A stretch of 33,849 nt of DNA from NCBI GenBank assembly GCA_019310525.1, contig JAFDEE010000027.1, positions 1 through 33,849 of the forward strand. The letters run 5' to 3'. Shown here in pieces: positions 6,874 to 16,164 of the stretch (positions are counted from its first letter, which is position 1; each line of letters begins with the position of its first letter). This DNA comes from Deltaproteobacteria bacterium. Lineage in GTDB: Bacteria; Desulfobacterota; DSM-4660; Desulfatiglandales; HGW-15. A model generated the notes under the pieces. The model did no database searches. It was not told the origin of the DNA and saw nothing but the letters and a program-made list of their open reading frames with translations. The position numbers and the translations under genes were made by a program.

Positions 6874-7479
6874 ATGTCCATCTATCCCCCGCCACTGGAA
6901 GAGCTTATTTCGCAACTTTCAAGGCTCCCCGGCATCGGGCGAAAATCCGCCACGCGGGTCGCCCTCTTCATTCTCAGACAGGATGAGGGGTTGGCCCGGG
7001 ATCTGGCCCGGAGCATCCTTCACGTTAAGGAGAGCATACGGCTCTGCTCGGTCTGCTTCAACCTTACCGACAGCGATCCCTGCAGGATTTGCCGTGACGA
7101 GAGCAGGGACGCCGAAGTGCTCTGCGTAGTGGAAGGCCCTGATGACCAGATGGCCATAGAGGAATCCGGCGCCTTCAGGGGACGATATCATGTGCTTCAC
7201 GGAACCCTTTCCCCCCTTGATGGCATTGGACCTGAGGACTTGAAAATCGGTGAGCTCCTCAAGCGCCTGGACAGGGAAGAAGTAAAAGAAGTGATCTTGG
7301 CCACCAACCCAACCACGGAAGGGGAGGCGACATCTTCTTACTTGGCCGGGCTCCTGGTCTCCAGAAACGTGAAGGTTACCCGGATCGCCCTCGGGATCCC
7401 CATGGGCGGGAACCTGAGATTCATGGACTCCTTGACCCTGCAACACTCCTTGAAGAGTAGAAGTCCCGTGCGGCCGTGA
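6874..7479 (+). CDS. recR: RecR recombination mediator
   Basis: Works with RecF/RecO to load RecA on gapped DNA. The 201-aa protein shows the helix-hairpin-helix RLPGIGRKSATR (17-28), a C4 zinc finger with Cys 58, 61, 70 and 73, a Toprim domain starting at VVEGPDD (about 85-91) and the C-terminal Walker-like segment ALGIPMGGNLRFMDSLTLQHSL. The length is standard. Its TGA overlaps the start of the FAD oxidase gene. Confidence 0.96.
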   Translation: MSIYPPPLEELISQLSRLPGIGRKSATRVALFILRQDEGLARDLARSILHVKESIRLCSVCFNLTDSDPCRICRDESRDAEVLCVVEGPDDQMAIEESGAFRGRYHVLHGTLSPLDGIGPEDLKIGELLKRLDREEVKEVILATNPTTEGEATSSYLAGLLVSRNVKVTRIALGIPMGGNLRFMDSLTLQHSLKSRSPVRP

Positions 7480-8852
7480 TGGACGGATACACCCTCCAGG
7501 CCCTCTACCAAATTCTCGGCCCGAAGCATCTTCTCACCCGGCCGGATGAAACAGAGAAATTCGCCTCAGATGCCACTGATCTTAAGTTCGTGCCGGAAGC
7601 CGTGGCTTTCCCGGGCAATGCGGAAGAGGTGTCGCGTATTCTTCTTCTGGCCAACGAAGTGGGATTCCCGGTAATCCCGAGGGGAGCGGGAAGCGGAAAG
7701 ACGGGGGGTGCTCTGCCCGTGGAGGGGGGGCTCGTCTTGGCCATGGACCGTTTCAACCGGATCCTTCGTATCGACCGGGACAATCTCATCGCCGAAGTGG
7801 AGCCGGGAGTCGTGACGGCCCGTTTTCAGGAAGAGGTGGAAAAGGTAGGCCTCTTTTATCCTCCCGACCCGGCCAGTTTCCGCGTCTCCACGATCGGGGG
7901 AAATGTGGCAACCTGTGCCGGCGGGCTGCGGGCCGTCAAGTATGGTGTGACACGTGATTACGTGATCGGGTTGTCCATGGTCCTGCCCACCGGGGAGATG
8001 CTGCGTACCGGCGTTGAAACTCCGAAAGGGGTGGTGGGCTACGATTTGACCCGACTCGTCGTGGGCTCCGAGGGTACCCTGGCCGTGATCACCTCCATCA
8101 CCCTGCGGCTTCTCCCCAAGCCGGAGATGAAAAAATCCATGCTCGCCTTCTTTGATCGGGCCTCAACTGCCGTGCGGACCGTATCGGAAATGATTCGCTC
8201 CGGAATCCTTCCCGCCACCCTGGAGTTCATGGACAGGCTGTGTCTCGATTGTATGCGGAATCAAACGCGGCATTTCATCCCCCCTGGTGCCGAGGCCCTG
8301 CTCCTAATCGAGGTGGATGGTGATCGGAGTTCCGTGGAAATGGAGGCTGAGAGGATCCGGCGGGCCTGCCAAGGAGGCGGATGCCTCGATTTTCGTGCGG
8401 CAACACGTGGGGAGGAAGCGGAGGAGTTCTGGGAGATTCGCAGGGAGATATCAGAAACCCTTTTCGTTTACGGGCCCCACAAGATCAGCGAGGACGTCGT
8501 GGTGCCGAGGAGCCGTATTGCCGAGTTCATCGATATCCTTCGGGGACTTGAAACCCGATACCGGCTCTCCATGCCCACATTCGGGCATGCCGGCGATGGA
8601 AACCTGCACGTCAACATCATGTATGACAAGGATAAGGAAGGCGAAAGCGAGAGGGCCGAACTCGCGGTGAAGGATCTATTCAGGCACACCCTGAAAATGG
8701 GAGGGACGATTTCAGGGGAACATGGTATCGGACTCACCAAGGCCCCCTATCTGGGCATGGAACTATCCAAAACCGCGATTGACCTGATGCTCCGGGTAAA
8801 GAAGGCCTTCGATCCAAAGGGGATCCTGAATCCAGGAAAGATTTTCACCTAG
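7479..8852 (+). CDS. glcD: FAD-linked (D)-2-hydroxyacid dehydrogenase, GlcD/D-lactate dehydrogenase type
   Basis: Oxidises glycolate, D-lactate or a related 2-hydroxyacid; the electron acceptor is not evident. The 457-aa protein has an N-terminal PCMH FAD-binding domain with PRGAGSGKTGGALP (67-80) and STIGGNVATCAGG (137-149). The FAD-oxidase C-terminal domain has H370AGDGNLH and EHGIG (414-418). The ATG at 7479 overlaps the recR stop (TGATG); an in-frame GTG three bases earlier is an alternative. The usual Fe-S partner (GlcF/CCG-domain subunit) is not next to it, so its redox partner is encoded elsewhere. D-lactate is as likely a substrate as glycolate. Confidence 0.88.
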   Translation: MDGYTLQALYQILGPKHLLTRPDETEKFASDATDLKFVPEAVAFPGNAEEVSRILLLANEVGFPVIPRGAGSGKTGGALPVEGGLVLAMDRFNRILRIDRDNLIAEVEPGVVTARFQEEVEKVGLFYPPDPASFRVSTIGGNVATCAGGLRAVKYGVTRDYVIGLSMVLPTGEMLRTGVETPKGVVGYDLTRLVVGSEGTLAVITSITLRLLPKPEMKKSMLAFFDRASTAVRTVSEMIRSGILPATLEFMDRLCLDCMRNQTRHFIPPGAEALLLIEVDGDRSSVEMEAERIRRACQGGGCLDFRAATRGEEAEEFWEIRREISETLFVYGPHKISEDVVVPRSRIAEFIDILRGLETRYRLSMPTFGHAGDGNLHVNIMYDKDKEGESERAELAVKDLFRHTLKMGGTISGEHGIGLTKAPYLGMELSKTAIDLMLRVKKAFDPKGILNPGKIFT

Positions 8853-8891
8853 GCGCCGATTCGGGAAAACGGCGCGTTTTTCAAAGGTCTC
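8853..8891 (-). mobile_element. MITE-like element, copy C (single-end remnant) forming a terminator-like hairpin
   Basis: Read on the minus strand from 8891, it matches the first ~40 nt of copies A/B (GAGACCTTTGAAAAACG, then a CCGTTTTCCC-like segment and GGCGCC) and stops exactly at the glcD stop codon. On the plus strand GCGCCG (8853-8858) pairs with CGGCGC (8870-8875), followed by TTTTT (8877-8881). The remnant can therefore work as a rho-independent terminator between convergent glcD and the phosphofructokinase gene. Confidence 0.65.
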
Positions 8892-8898
8892 GAAGCCT

Positions 8899-10002
8899 TT
8901 AGAGGATCCGATCCAGGGTCCTGTAATTCTTGGTGCTGTAAAATTTCTCTACGTCAACCAGATTTAACTTTTCGAGGGCCTTTTTGAAGGGGACCGTGGT
9001 AATTTCTCCTTGTTTCAGGCTCACCATGCGTCCGAAGTCCTCATTTACAATCATATCGATGGCCGCCACGCCGAACTTTCGTCCCATCCGACGGTCATAG
9101 GCTGTGGGGGCCCCGCCCCTTTGGAGGTGCCGGAGGGCCACGTACCTCACTTCCAGGTTCGAATGCTTTTCAATTTCCTCGGCGATGAACCCGCCGATCC
9201 CCCCGAGGTAGTAATTGCCGAAGCCGTCCCGGCCCCGCTTCTCGTGGACTTCCTCCAGCCCCCTGGGCTTGGCTCCTTCGGAGACCAGTACGATGCTGTA
9301 CCGCTTCCCGGACTTTTTCCTCATCTTCAACAGTTCGATGACACGTTCCATTACAAAATCGTGTTCCGGGATCAGGATGATAGCGGCGCCTGATGCCTCT
9401 CCTCCTTCCAAGGCCAGCCATCCTGCTCGTCTCCCCATGGATTCGACCACGAAAACGCGGCTATGGGATCCGGCGGTGATCCTCAGCCGGTCGATATCGT
9501 GGGTAATGATATTTACGGCCGAGTCGAATCCCAAGGTATAGTCGGTCTCGGATAGATCTTTGTCGATGGTCTTAGGGATCCCCACGATCGGGACCCCTTC
9601 ACGGAACAGCTTGTAGGCGACTCCGAGGTTGTCGAATCCACCGATGACCACCAGGGCGTCCAACCCCAGTTTCTTGATATTCTCCAGGAGCAGTTCCGAT
9701 CTGTCTTTTTTAGGATCAAAAGGATTCAGGACACTTGTCCCCAACCTCGTGCCTCCATAGCGGTCCCAGGTCCGGACGAGGTTCTCATCCAGTTTCATGG
9801 TCCATCGCTTCCGGCTCTCCTTTTTGTCTGGTTTGACCTGGATGAGCCCTTTCCATCCGTCTATGATCCCGATGATCTCGAACATCATGCCTCGGATGGG
9901 CACGAGATCCTTATCCAATGCGGAGTAGACAAGCCAATGGATCGCACTGTTGATCCCCGGGCAATCCCTGCCTGCGGAAAGCACACCGATCCTTGTCTTC
10001 AT
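8899..10002 (-). CDS. Phosphofructokinase family protein (atypical, PPi-type features)
   Basis: A 367-aa member of the PfkA superfamily, which phosphorylates fructose-6-phosphate using ATP or pyrophosphate. The N-terminus MKTRIGVLSAGRDCPGIN aligns with the usual GGD.PG.N loop but has Arg for the second Gly. The nucleotide/Mg motif reads GGFDN (121-125) instead of GGDGS or GGDDS. PKTIDKD (143-149) keeps both catalytic aspartates and has the Lys typical of PPi-dependent enzymes. MGRRAGW and LQRGGAPTAYDR are intact. The ATG at 10002 is chosen by homology and by a GGAG just upstream. It stands alone behind a strong predicted promoter, next to lptD. Confidence 0.85.
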   Translation of the reverse strand: MKTRIGVLSAGRDCPGINSAIHWLVYSALDKDLVPIRGMMFEIIGIIDGWKGLIQVKPDKKESRKRWTMKLDENLVRTWDRYGGTRLGTSVLNPFDPKKDRSELLLENIKKLGLDALVVIGGFDNLGVAYKLFREGVPIVGIPKTIDKDLSETDYTLGFDSAVNIITHDIDRLRITAGSHSRVFVVESMGRRAGWLALEGGEASGAAIILIPEHDFVMERVIELLKMRKKSGKRYSIVLVSEGAKPRGLEEVHEKRGRDGFGNYYLGGIGGFIAEEIEKHSNLEVRYVALRHLQRGGAPTAYDRRMGRKFGVAAIDMIVNEDFGRMVSLKQGEITTVPFKKALEKLNLVDVEKFYSTKNYRTLDRIL

Positions 10003-10048
10003 TTCTCCCCCCAAAAACTTTTTCAAGAGCGTTGAAGCATTGTTTGGA

Positions 10049-10077
10049 ACTATAAAGAAAGGGTTGAGTGGTGTCAA
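10049..10077 (-). promoter_or_regulatory. Strong predicted sigma-70 promoter for the phosphofructokinase gene
   Basis: On the minus strand there is a perfect -35 TTGACA (10077-10072), a 17-nt spacer and -10 TATAGT (10054-10049). The predicted start site lies about 40 nt before the ATG. Confidence 0.7.
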
Positions 10078-10235
10078 GGAAGGCAGGAGAAGCCAATCCC
10101 CACCCCCCGGCGTAACTGCCCGGAGCCCTGCCGGCCCATACGGGGTTCGCCCCGGTATCTCGAATTCGGGCTCCCGGCTCGTCTCCCCCCTCTCTTGCCC
10201 CCCGGTCTAGATTGAGTCAGGAGGACGATTGCTCC

Positions 10236-12491
10236 CTATTTCTCCGGGAGGTTCCCCAGCCCAAGGAGCCGGAAGGTGACCATGAAGCTGCTCGAATCAT
10301 CCTCCTCTTTCACAGTGAACCGTACGGCCCAGCACTGGGCGGTGTAATCCAGGTAGTAGCTGTTCTCTAATGCGTCCCCCCGATCGAAATCCCTCCTGAC
10401 GGAGGTGCCCATGGAAAATCCCTCGGTGAGATTGAGATCAAGGTGGTAGCTCAGGCTGTTGGTGCCACCTTTTTCATAGAGGTAATCCACGGAAAAGGAG
10501 TCCTTTCTTCCCCCGGAGCGGGGAACCCTGAATTCGAAGGACAGGTCGGCCAGGGTCACTTGATCCTCGTAATGATCCCACTGGAATTCCGACTTCAGGT
10601 CAAGGTCAGGAGATGGAGTAAGGGTCAAGACGGCGGTGAGGGGTTCGAAGGGTTGTTTGCCCCTCCAGGGTTCTTCGTCTCTCCTGGCCTCGTGGAGATC
10701 GTAAGCCTGGCTGAGGCTGAAGGTCCCCCATTGGGCATAGGATCTTTCCCCCTTTTCGTTTTCCATGCGGGCATCGAGCAGATTTTCAAGTGTGAGGGTA
10801 AGGGTGTTGATCTTTCCCTTTTCGTCGATGGGTTCAAACCAGGGCCGATATCGATCTTCATCGTTATACCCACGGTAGGTATATGTGAGGGAAGGAACAA
10901 ATTTGTGTTTTACTCTCCTGGCATCGCCCCAATGGATATCAAAGGTTTTTTCCAGGATCGTGGAAATCCGCGTTTTCGATTCATAGGCGGCCCTGCTTTG
11001 CCGGTCGTTCCCCCCCGTGTTCCCGTCCATCCATTGGACGTCCGAGTCAAAGGCAAGGGATTGTTCGAGTTCCAGATACCGTCCGAGGCGGAAGGGATAG
11101 GTGAGCTCAGGAGAAAAGGCTATGCTGTGCCCCTTGATCCCCTTCTCCCGCCATACGTAATCATGGGAGGCCCCCACTTCGTAAAAGAGGGGGAGATCCT
11201 CGATAGGAGACGGGAGCCCGGCGAAGGCGAGGCCGAGGAGCGGTTGGGGTGTCTCGTCATCAGGCGGGTTTTCCGGCCGCTGGTAGTAAGAGGTCTGACC
11301 CTGAAGGCTGTAATTCTCTCCATCCCGGCTCAATCTAAGGGTGGAACGCCTGAGGGGCGAGTATGTGTCATCCATCGGCCTCCCGGAAAAGTCCACCAGG
11401 TCCGGCCTTGCCTGGTAGCCGTACATTTTTCCCATGAATTCTTTCAGGTAGTCTTGGTCGCTCACGAAATCGGCGTCCAACCTCGCATTGACCCCGAGCG
11501 GGAATTCCTGGTCGGCCCTCCCCCTGAGCCAGTACCGGGTCTTGTTGGTCCTGGGATCGGGACTGAGATCCGCTTCTTTCGGATCCGAGAGATCCTTCCG
11601 TTCCACCTTGTCCCGAAGGATATCCAGCAGAAACGTTCCTTTGGAGCCGTCACGGGCGAGATACCGGTACTCCAGGCCCTGCATAAATCCCCTTCGGGTC
11701 ATGTATCGTTCATAGAAGGTGGCGTCGGTATTCTCGGAAATCGCCCAGAAGATGGGAATCTCGATTTCTCCTCCGTTCCTGTCCGAGTACCCCACCCGAG
11801 GAGGGAGGACCCCTGACTGGCGCTTGGTTTTGACGGGGAATACGGCGTATGGGAGGTAAAAGACCGGGAAATTTTTGATGCGGAAGGCGGCGTTTTTGAC
11901 GTAGCCGTATCCCTCCAAGGTGATTTTGACCTCTGATCCGGTGATGCTCCAGGCCGGTCTGTCTCCATCGCAAGTGGTCACGCGGCACCCCCTGACCACA
12001 TAGGTCTCCGGCCCGATCCGCATCATGGAGGAGCCCCGGATATGTACATTGTTTTCCCTTAAAAAAATATGGCCCCGCGTCAACTGTCCGTAATGGCTCT
12101 TGAGGTCGAAAATCCCCGTCTCGCCCGTTATCAGGTCACCGTGGCTTTCCAGGCGCACATCGCCCGTTACCTGGACGATGCCCGTTTTCTCGTTGTACAT
12201 GGCCCTTTCGGCGAAAAGGAAATTGTCCCCCTTGGAGATCGTGACATCCCCCTTGGCCGTGTACAGATTTTCCTTTGCATTGTAACTCAAGTGTCTGGCC
12301 GTGATTTGCCAGCGCGCGTTCCTGTCCTCCAAGAGTCGCTCCCCTCCCCACTTGCTCTTGGAAAAACACGGGGGTGGGGCATGCAGGCCTGCCAGCATGA
12401 GGACGGCCGGGATGACGGCCAGGCATCGTAACCATCCTCTGAGGAAACCTTGATTGCGTCTCACTTGTTTCATGGGGAGAATCCGGTTCAT
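10236..12491 (-). CDS. lptD: LptD: LPS-assembly outer-membrane protein
   Basis: Outer-membrane beta-barrel that inserts lipopolysaccharide into the outer leaflet. The 751-aa precursor has an N-terminal hydrophobic signal segment (about 20-43), an OstA/LptA-like jellyroll (about 58-165) and CRVTTC (C169, C174). The barrel-entry signature follows (KTKRQSGVLPPRVGYSD; FYERYMTRRGFMQGLEYRY), then a long aromatic, Asp/Arg-rich barrel ending in an aromatic strand. A Cys near the C-terminus (AQCW) could complete the interdomain disulfide known from E. coli LptD. Two Met starts (12491, 12473) are possible; neither has a good ribosome site. It follows folC on the same strand with a 40-nt gap. Confidence 0.93.
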   Translation of the reverse strand: MNRILPMKQVRRNQGFLRGWLRCLAVIPAVLMLAGLHAPPPCFSKSKWGGERLLEDRNARWQITARHLSYNAKENLYTAKGDVTISKGDNFLFAERAMYNEKTGIVQVTGDVRLESHGDLITGETGIFDLKSHYGQLTRGHIFLRENNVHIRGSSMMRIGPETYVVRGCRVTTCDGDRPAWSITGSEVKITLEGYGYVKNAAFRIKNFPVFYLPYAVFPVKTKRQSGVLPPRVGYSDRNGGEIEIPIFWAISENTDATFYERYMTRRGFMQGLEYRYLARDGSKGTFLLDILRDKVERKDLSDPKEADLSPDPRTNKTRYWLRGRADQEFPLGVNARLDADFVSDQDYLKEFMGKMYGYQARPDLVDFSGRPMDDTYSPLRRSTLRLSRDGENYSLQGQTSYYQRPENPPDDETPQPLLGLAFAGLPSPIEDLPLFYEVGASHDYVWREKGIKGHSIAFSPELTYPFRLGRYLELEQSLAFDSDVQWMDGNTGGNDRQSRAAYESKTRISTILEKTFDIHWGDARRVKHKFVPSLTYTYRGYNDEDRYRPWFEPIDEKGKINTLTLTLENLLDARMENEKGERSYAQWGTFSLSQAYDLHEARRDEEPWRGKQPFEPLTAVLTLTPSPDLDLKSEFQWDHYEDQVTLADLSFEFRVPRSGGRKDSFSVDYLYEKGGTNSLSYHLDLNLTEGFSMGTSVRRDFDRGDALENSYYLDYTAQCWAVRFTVKEEDDSSSFMVTFRLLGLGNLPEK

Positions 12492-12531
12492 GCTGGGGTC
12501 TCAACGGACGTTTTGTTCCCCCGCATTCCTT

Positions 12532-13830
12532 TCAAACATCCTCCAGGGGATACCGACCGGGATCGAAATAGGAAAGGGCTTCCCCGGCGGTGAAGAGGGA
12601 CCCGCATACGAGCACCATGTCTCCAGCATCGGCTATCTTGCGTGCCTTGTCAAGGGCTTGGCGAAGGCCGGGAAGAACTTCTCCCTCCCTCATGATCTTT
12701 TTCGCCGCCTTCATGATTTCCCCCGGTTCAGCCGATCGCGAATAGATCGGTCGGGTGGCGATCAAGTAGTCCGACAGGGGGACGATCCCTTCCACGATTC
12801 CCCGGATATCCTTGTCCGCCATTACGCCGAGTACGAGGATGAGCCGTCTGTATCGGAAGCACTCACGAACAGACTCCGCCAACTTCTTGACGGCGGCCGG
12901 GTTGTGTGCTCCGTCCAGAACGGTCAGCGGGCGGAGCGATACGACTTGCAATCTGCCCGGCCACTTGGCGCCTTTAAGGCCCTTCAGGATAGCGTCATGG
13001 CTGAAGCGGTACCCCTTTCGTTCCAGGATTTCCAGGGCACCAAGGGCCGTCGCGGCGTTTCGGTGTTGAAACGTGCCCACAAGGCCCAGTTTCACTTTGT
13101 TCAGGCGTCTGCCAAGGCCATAATAATGAAACCCTCCATTGCAAGACCGGTACCGGAAATCTTTCCCCACCCGCCAGAAGGGGGCCTCCCTGGCCTTGCA
13201 CGCCAGGTCGAGGTGCCGGATGACATGAGGCTGGGTGGCCCCGGTCACCAGGTCCACCCCCTGCTTGATGATCCCGGCCTTCTCGCTTGCTATCTGCAGG
13301 AGGCTGTGGCCGAGGAAGGCCTGATGCTCGAGGGAGATATTTGTGATCACTGAAACAAGGGGGGTGATCACATTGGTGGCGTCAAGACGTCCTCCCATGC
13401 CCACTTCCATGATAGCGATATCGGTTTTTTCCTCTGCAAAATAGATCAGGGCCATGGCTGTCGCCACCTCGAAGAAGGTCGGGAAATGCCCGGGGTCGAT
13501 CACTTCCATCAATTTTCCGGTAAGCTCAGCGACCCTCTTCGGATCGATGTTCTTCCCGTTCACGCGGTAGCGTTCCGTGAAACTTACCAGGTGGGGTGAG
13601 GAGTAAAATCCCACCCTCATGCCGGATTCCAGGAGGATTGATTCCAGCATGGCGGCCACGGACCCTTTTCCGTTGGTTCCCGCGATATGAATATAGCGTT
13701 GCCCTTGATGCGGATTTCCAAAGGCTTCCAGGAGATTGGAGGTCTTGGAAAGACCGAACTTGATGCCGTATTTTTGAAGCCCGTAGAGATAACGCAGGGC
13801 ATCCTTGTAAGAAAGAGTTCCTTTTTTCAT
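12532..13830 (-). CDS. folC: FolC: folylpolyglutamate / dihydrofolate synthase
   Basis: Adds glutamate to dihydropteroate and/or extends the folate polyglutamate tail. The 432-aa Mur-ligase-type protein has the P-loop GTNGKGS (51-57), SSPHLVSFTERYRVNG, VGMGGRLDATNVI, TNISLEHQAFLG with the carbamylated-Lys region SEKAGIIK, and DGAHNP at the start of the C-terminal domain. The ATG at 13830 begins a typical N-terminus. It lies between the helicase and lptD on the same strand; the 148-nt gap from the helicase leaves room for its own promoter. Confidence 0.94.
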   Translation of the reverse strand: MKKGTLSYKDALRYLYGLQKYGIKFGLSKTSNLLEAFGNPHQGQRYIHIAGTNGKGSVAAMLESILLESGMRVGFYSSPHLVSFTERYRVNGKNIDPKRVAELTGKLMEVIDPGHFPTFFEVATAMALIYFAEEKTDIAIMEVGMGGRLDATNVITPLVSVITNISLEHQAFLGHSLLQIASEKAGIIKQGVDLVTGATQPHVIRHLDLACKAREAPFWRVGKDFRYRSCNGGFHYYGLGRRLNKVKLGLVGTFQHRNAATALGALEILERKGYRFSHDAILKGLKGAKWPGRLQVVSLRPLTVLDGAHNPAAVKKLAESVRECFRYRRLILVLGVMADKDIRGIVEGIVPLSDYLIATRPIYSRSAEPGEIMKAAKKIMREGEVLPGLRQALDKARKIADAGDMVLVCGSLFTAGEALSYFDPGRYPLEDV

Positions 13831-13978
13831 GGGTTCATACTCCGAAACTTTCGTTCCCGGCGAATCATGCGATCATCAGTTCCCCGGGTCTCCGCCTGCC
13901 GGTCACCCGGCCTACAGACACTCCTCATGCCCACTTGAACAATGTATTTCCCTGTATCGCGATTTCTGCCGCCGCCCG

Positions 13979-16150
13979 CTAAATCTTTTCAAGGGTGGTA
14001 TAGGACAGGTGAAGCAGCTTTTTTCCAACCTTGCCGAACAGTACTTCGATCTTCTCCCCACCCTGAACCTTGGAGACTACTCCCTTGCCGAATGCCGGGT
14101 GACGGACACGGTCACCCGGACGCAACCTGGATCCCCCCCTCATCTCTCGGCCCTGTTTGGAAGGGCTTTCACTAAATGGGGTAGGTTCGGAAACATGAAA
14201 CTGGAATCCTGCCTTTTCCCGGCGGGTGACGCCTTCAGGCAGTCCCTGGAGAAAGCAGGAAAGACGGTCCCTGTATGGCATCCCCGAGTTCATACCGAAA
14301 AAGGGAGACTGGAATCCGGACACTTCCCCTGCCGGATAACACAGGATCAACTGGTCCCTGGCCCTGGTCGCCGCCACGTACATGAGGCGGCGTTCCTCCT
14401 CTAGGGCCTCCACTTTGGAACGGGCCCTGGCGGCGGGGAAATAGCCGTCCAGTACCCAGATTACGAAGACCACGCGCCATTCAAGGCCCTTGGCCGAGTG
14501 CACGGTGGAGAGGGTGAGGACATCGCCCGGTTTCTCCCGGCTGAGGTCCGCCGGACTCGTTGGAGGTTCCAGTGCAATATCGTCCAGGAAGGATCGGATC
14601 GAGCGGTATCGTTCGGCCATGATCGCGAGTTGCTCCAGTTCCCTCTGGCGGCGGGGGTAATCGTCAAAGAGGTCCTTGAGAATAGGATCGTAGTATTGGA
14701 TGGCCCTATCTACAGCCTCCTCGGGCCTCAGCTTCTCTTTCGATAGGGACCTGAATAATTCGGCCAGGGCCTTCAATCCCTCCTCCCGTTTCCCAGCTTT
14801 CGGCCAATCGGCCACCTGAGAGGGGTGGGCGTCGGTTTCCTTCATCCAGCTCACGATGGCCCGGCTCTTTCCCGGGCCGATGTTCTTGACCATTTTTAAA
14901 ACGCGTTGCCAGCTGACCACGTCCTGCTTGTTCACCAGGACCCTGAGAAAGGCCAGGAGATCCTTGATGTGGGCCGATTCCATGAACTTGAAACCACCGT
15001 ACTTGACGAAAGGGATTCCCTGGCGGGCCAGTTCCATCTCGAGTGTGAAGGAATGATAGGCGGCCCTGAAGAGGACGGCGAAGTCCCTCAAGGAGCGCCC
15101 CCGGGCCAACTCTTCTTTGATGGTCCTGCAGATGTAGCGGGCTTGGTCCGGGTCGGTCCCGGTGTTCACCAGCCTGGGCAAGTCGCCGCCCTTCCTGCGG
15201 GTGAAAAGGCACTTGGTGTATCTTTCTTCCGCCTTTTCCATCAGGGCGTTAGTAAAGTTCAATATAGGCTGGGTGGATCTGAAGTTTTCTTCCAGCTTGA
15301 TGGTCTTGGCCTCGGGGAAGAGTTCAGCAAAGGAGAACATGTTCTTGAAATCCGCCCCCCTAAAGGAATATATGGATTGGCTGTCATCTCCCACCACCAT
15401 GACGTTTCGGTGTTCATGTCCCAGCCAGTGTATGATTTCCGCCTGGGTGGCGTTGGTGTCCTGGTATTCATCCACCATGATGTAACGGTATTGCCCGGCA
15501 AGGAGACGACGGACTTCCTCCTTCTCGGCGAGCAGCCTCCTCAACAGGAGAAGGAGGTCGTCATAGTCCATGAGTTGGTGTTCCCGCTTATACTCTCCGT
15601 ATAGCTTTCCGATCTTCTCCAATTGTGGAAGCACACCGAGAAACTGGGCGTATTCCTCCATTACCAGATCGGGCAGGGAGCACTTAAGGTTCGCCGCCTT
15701 GCTCAGGATGTTCGCTATGGTGGCCTTTTTGGGAAATCTTTCCACCTCCCTGTCCACCCGGATTTCCCGCACCAGAGACTGAATCACCATTTCCATGTCG
15801 GAACGGTCCAGTATCGTGAAGGTCCTTTCAAAGCCCAGGAGATGGGCATGGCTCCGGAGAACCCGGTGTGCCAGGGAATGAAAGGTGCCGCCCGAGACTC
15901 GCCTGCAGTTTTCGTCAACGAGACCTGCAGCCCGCTCGAGCATCTCCCCCGCGGCTTTCCTGGTGAAAGTGAGAAGGAGGATGCCCTCGGGAGGAACGCC
16001 CGTTTCAACCAGCCTCGCCACCCGGTATACTAAGGTCCTGGTCTTCCCACTCCCGGCTCCGGCAACTACGAGGAGGGGACCCTCCAGGTTCATCACGGCT
16101 TCCAGTTGGGGAGGGTTCAGCACCTTTTCATAATCGATAGACCGTGACAA
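13979..16150 (-). CDS. pcrA: UvrD/PcrA-family superfamily I DNA helicase
   Basis: A 3'-5' ATP-dependent helicase for nucleotide-excision or mismatch repair and for clearing RecA or stalled polymerases. Visible in 723 residues are a Q-motif region LNPPQLEAV, Walker A AGAGSGKT (30-37), motif Ia LLLTFTRKAAGEM, GTFHSLAHRVLR, the DEYQDTN motif II, GDDSQSIYSFRGA, motif IV ENFRST, VSTVHSAKGLEW-like motif V (here STVHSAKGLEW) and LMYVAATRARDQL motif VI. A C-terminal Tudor-like RNAP-binding segment, LRPGDRVRHPAFGKGVV, is typical of PcrA/UvrD. The TTG at 16150 has AAAGGA 7 nt upstream; an in-frame TTG at 16171 is the alternative. Confidence 0.92.
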   Translation of the reverse strand: MSRSIDYEKVLNPPQLEAVMNLEGPLLVVAGAGSGKTRTLVYRVARLVETGVPPEGILLLTFTRKAAGEMLERAAGLVDENCRRVSGGTFHSLAHRVLRSHAHLLGFERTFTILDRSDMEMVIQSLVREIRVDREVERFPKKATIANILSKAANLKCSLPDLVMEEYAQFLGVLPQLEKIGKLYGEYKREHQLMDYDDLLLLLRRLLAEKEEVRRLLAGQYRYIMVDEYQDTNATQAEIIHWLGHEHRNVMVVGDDSQSIYSFRGADFKNMFSFAELFPEAKTIKLEENFRSTQPILNFTNALMEKAEERYTKCLFTRRKGGDLPRLVNTGTDPDQARYICRTIKEELARGRSLRDFAVLFRAAYHSFTLEMELARQGIPFVKYGGFKFMESAHIKDLLAFLRVLVNKQDVVSWQRVLKMVKNIGPGKSRAIVSWMKETDAHPSQVADWPKAGKREEGLKALAELFRSLSKEKLRPEEAVDRAIQYYDPILKDLFDDYPRRQRELEQLAIMAERYRSIRSFLDDIALEPPTSPADLSREKPGDVLTLSTVHSAKGLEWRVVFVIWVLDGYFPAARARSKVEALEEERRLMYVAATRARDQLILCYPAGEVSGFQSPFFGMNSGMPYRDRLSCFLQGLPEGVTRREKAGFQFHVSEPTPFSESPSKQGREMRGGSRLRPGDRVRHPAFGKGVVSKVQGGEKIEVLFGKVGKKLLHLSYTTLEKI

Positions 16151-16164
16151 GTCTGATTCCTTTC

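Noticed and set aside
10141-10154. CGGGG-TTCG-CCCCG hairpin as the lptD terminator
   Set aside because: It lies about 80 nt past the stop and lacks a U-run in either direction; it is probably incidental in GC-rich spacer DNA.
10443-11816. 457-aa plus-strand ORF opposite lptD
   Set aside because: It is a high-GC antisense shadow; lptD on the other strand has clear domain signatures throughout.
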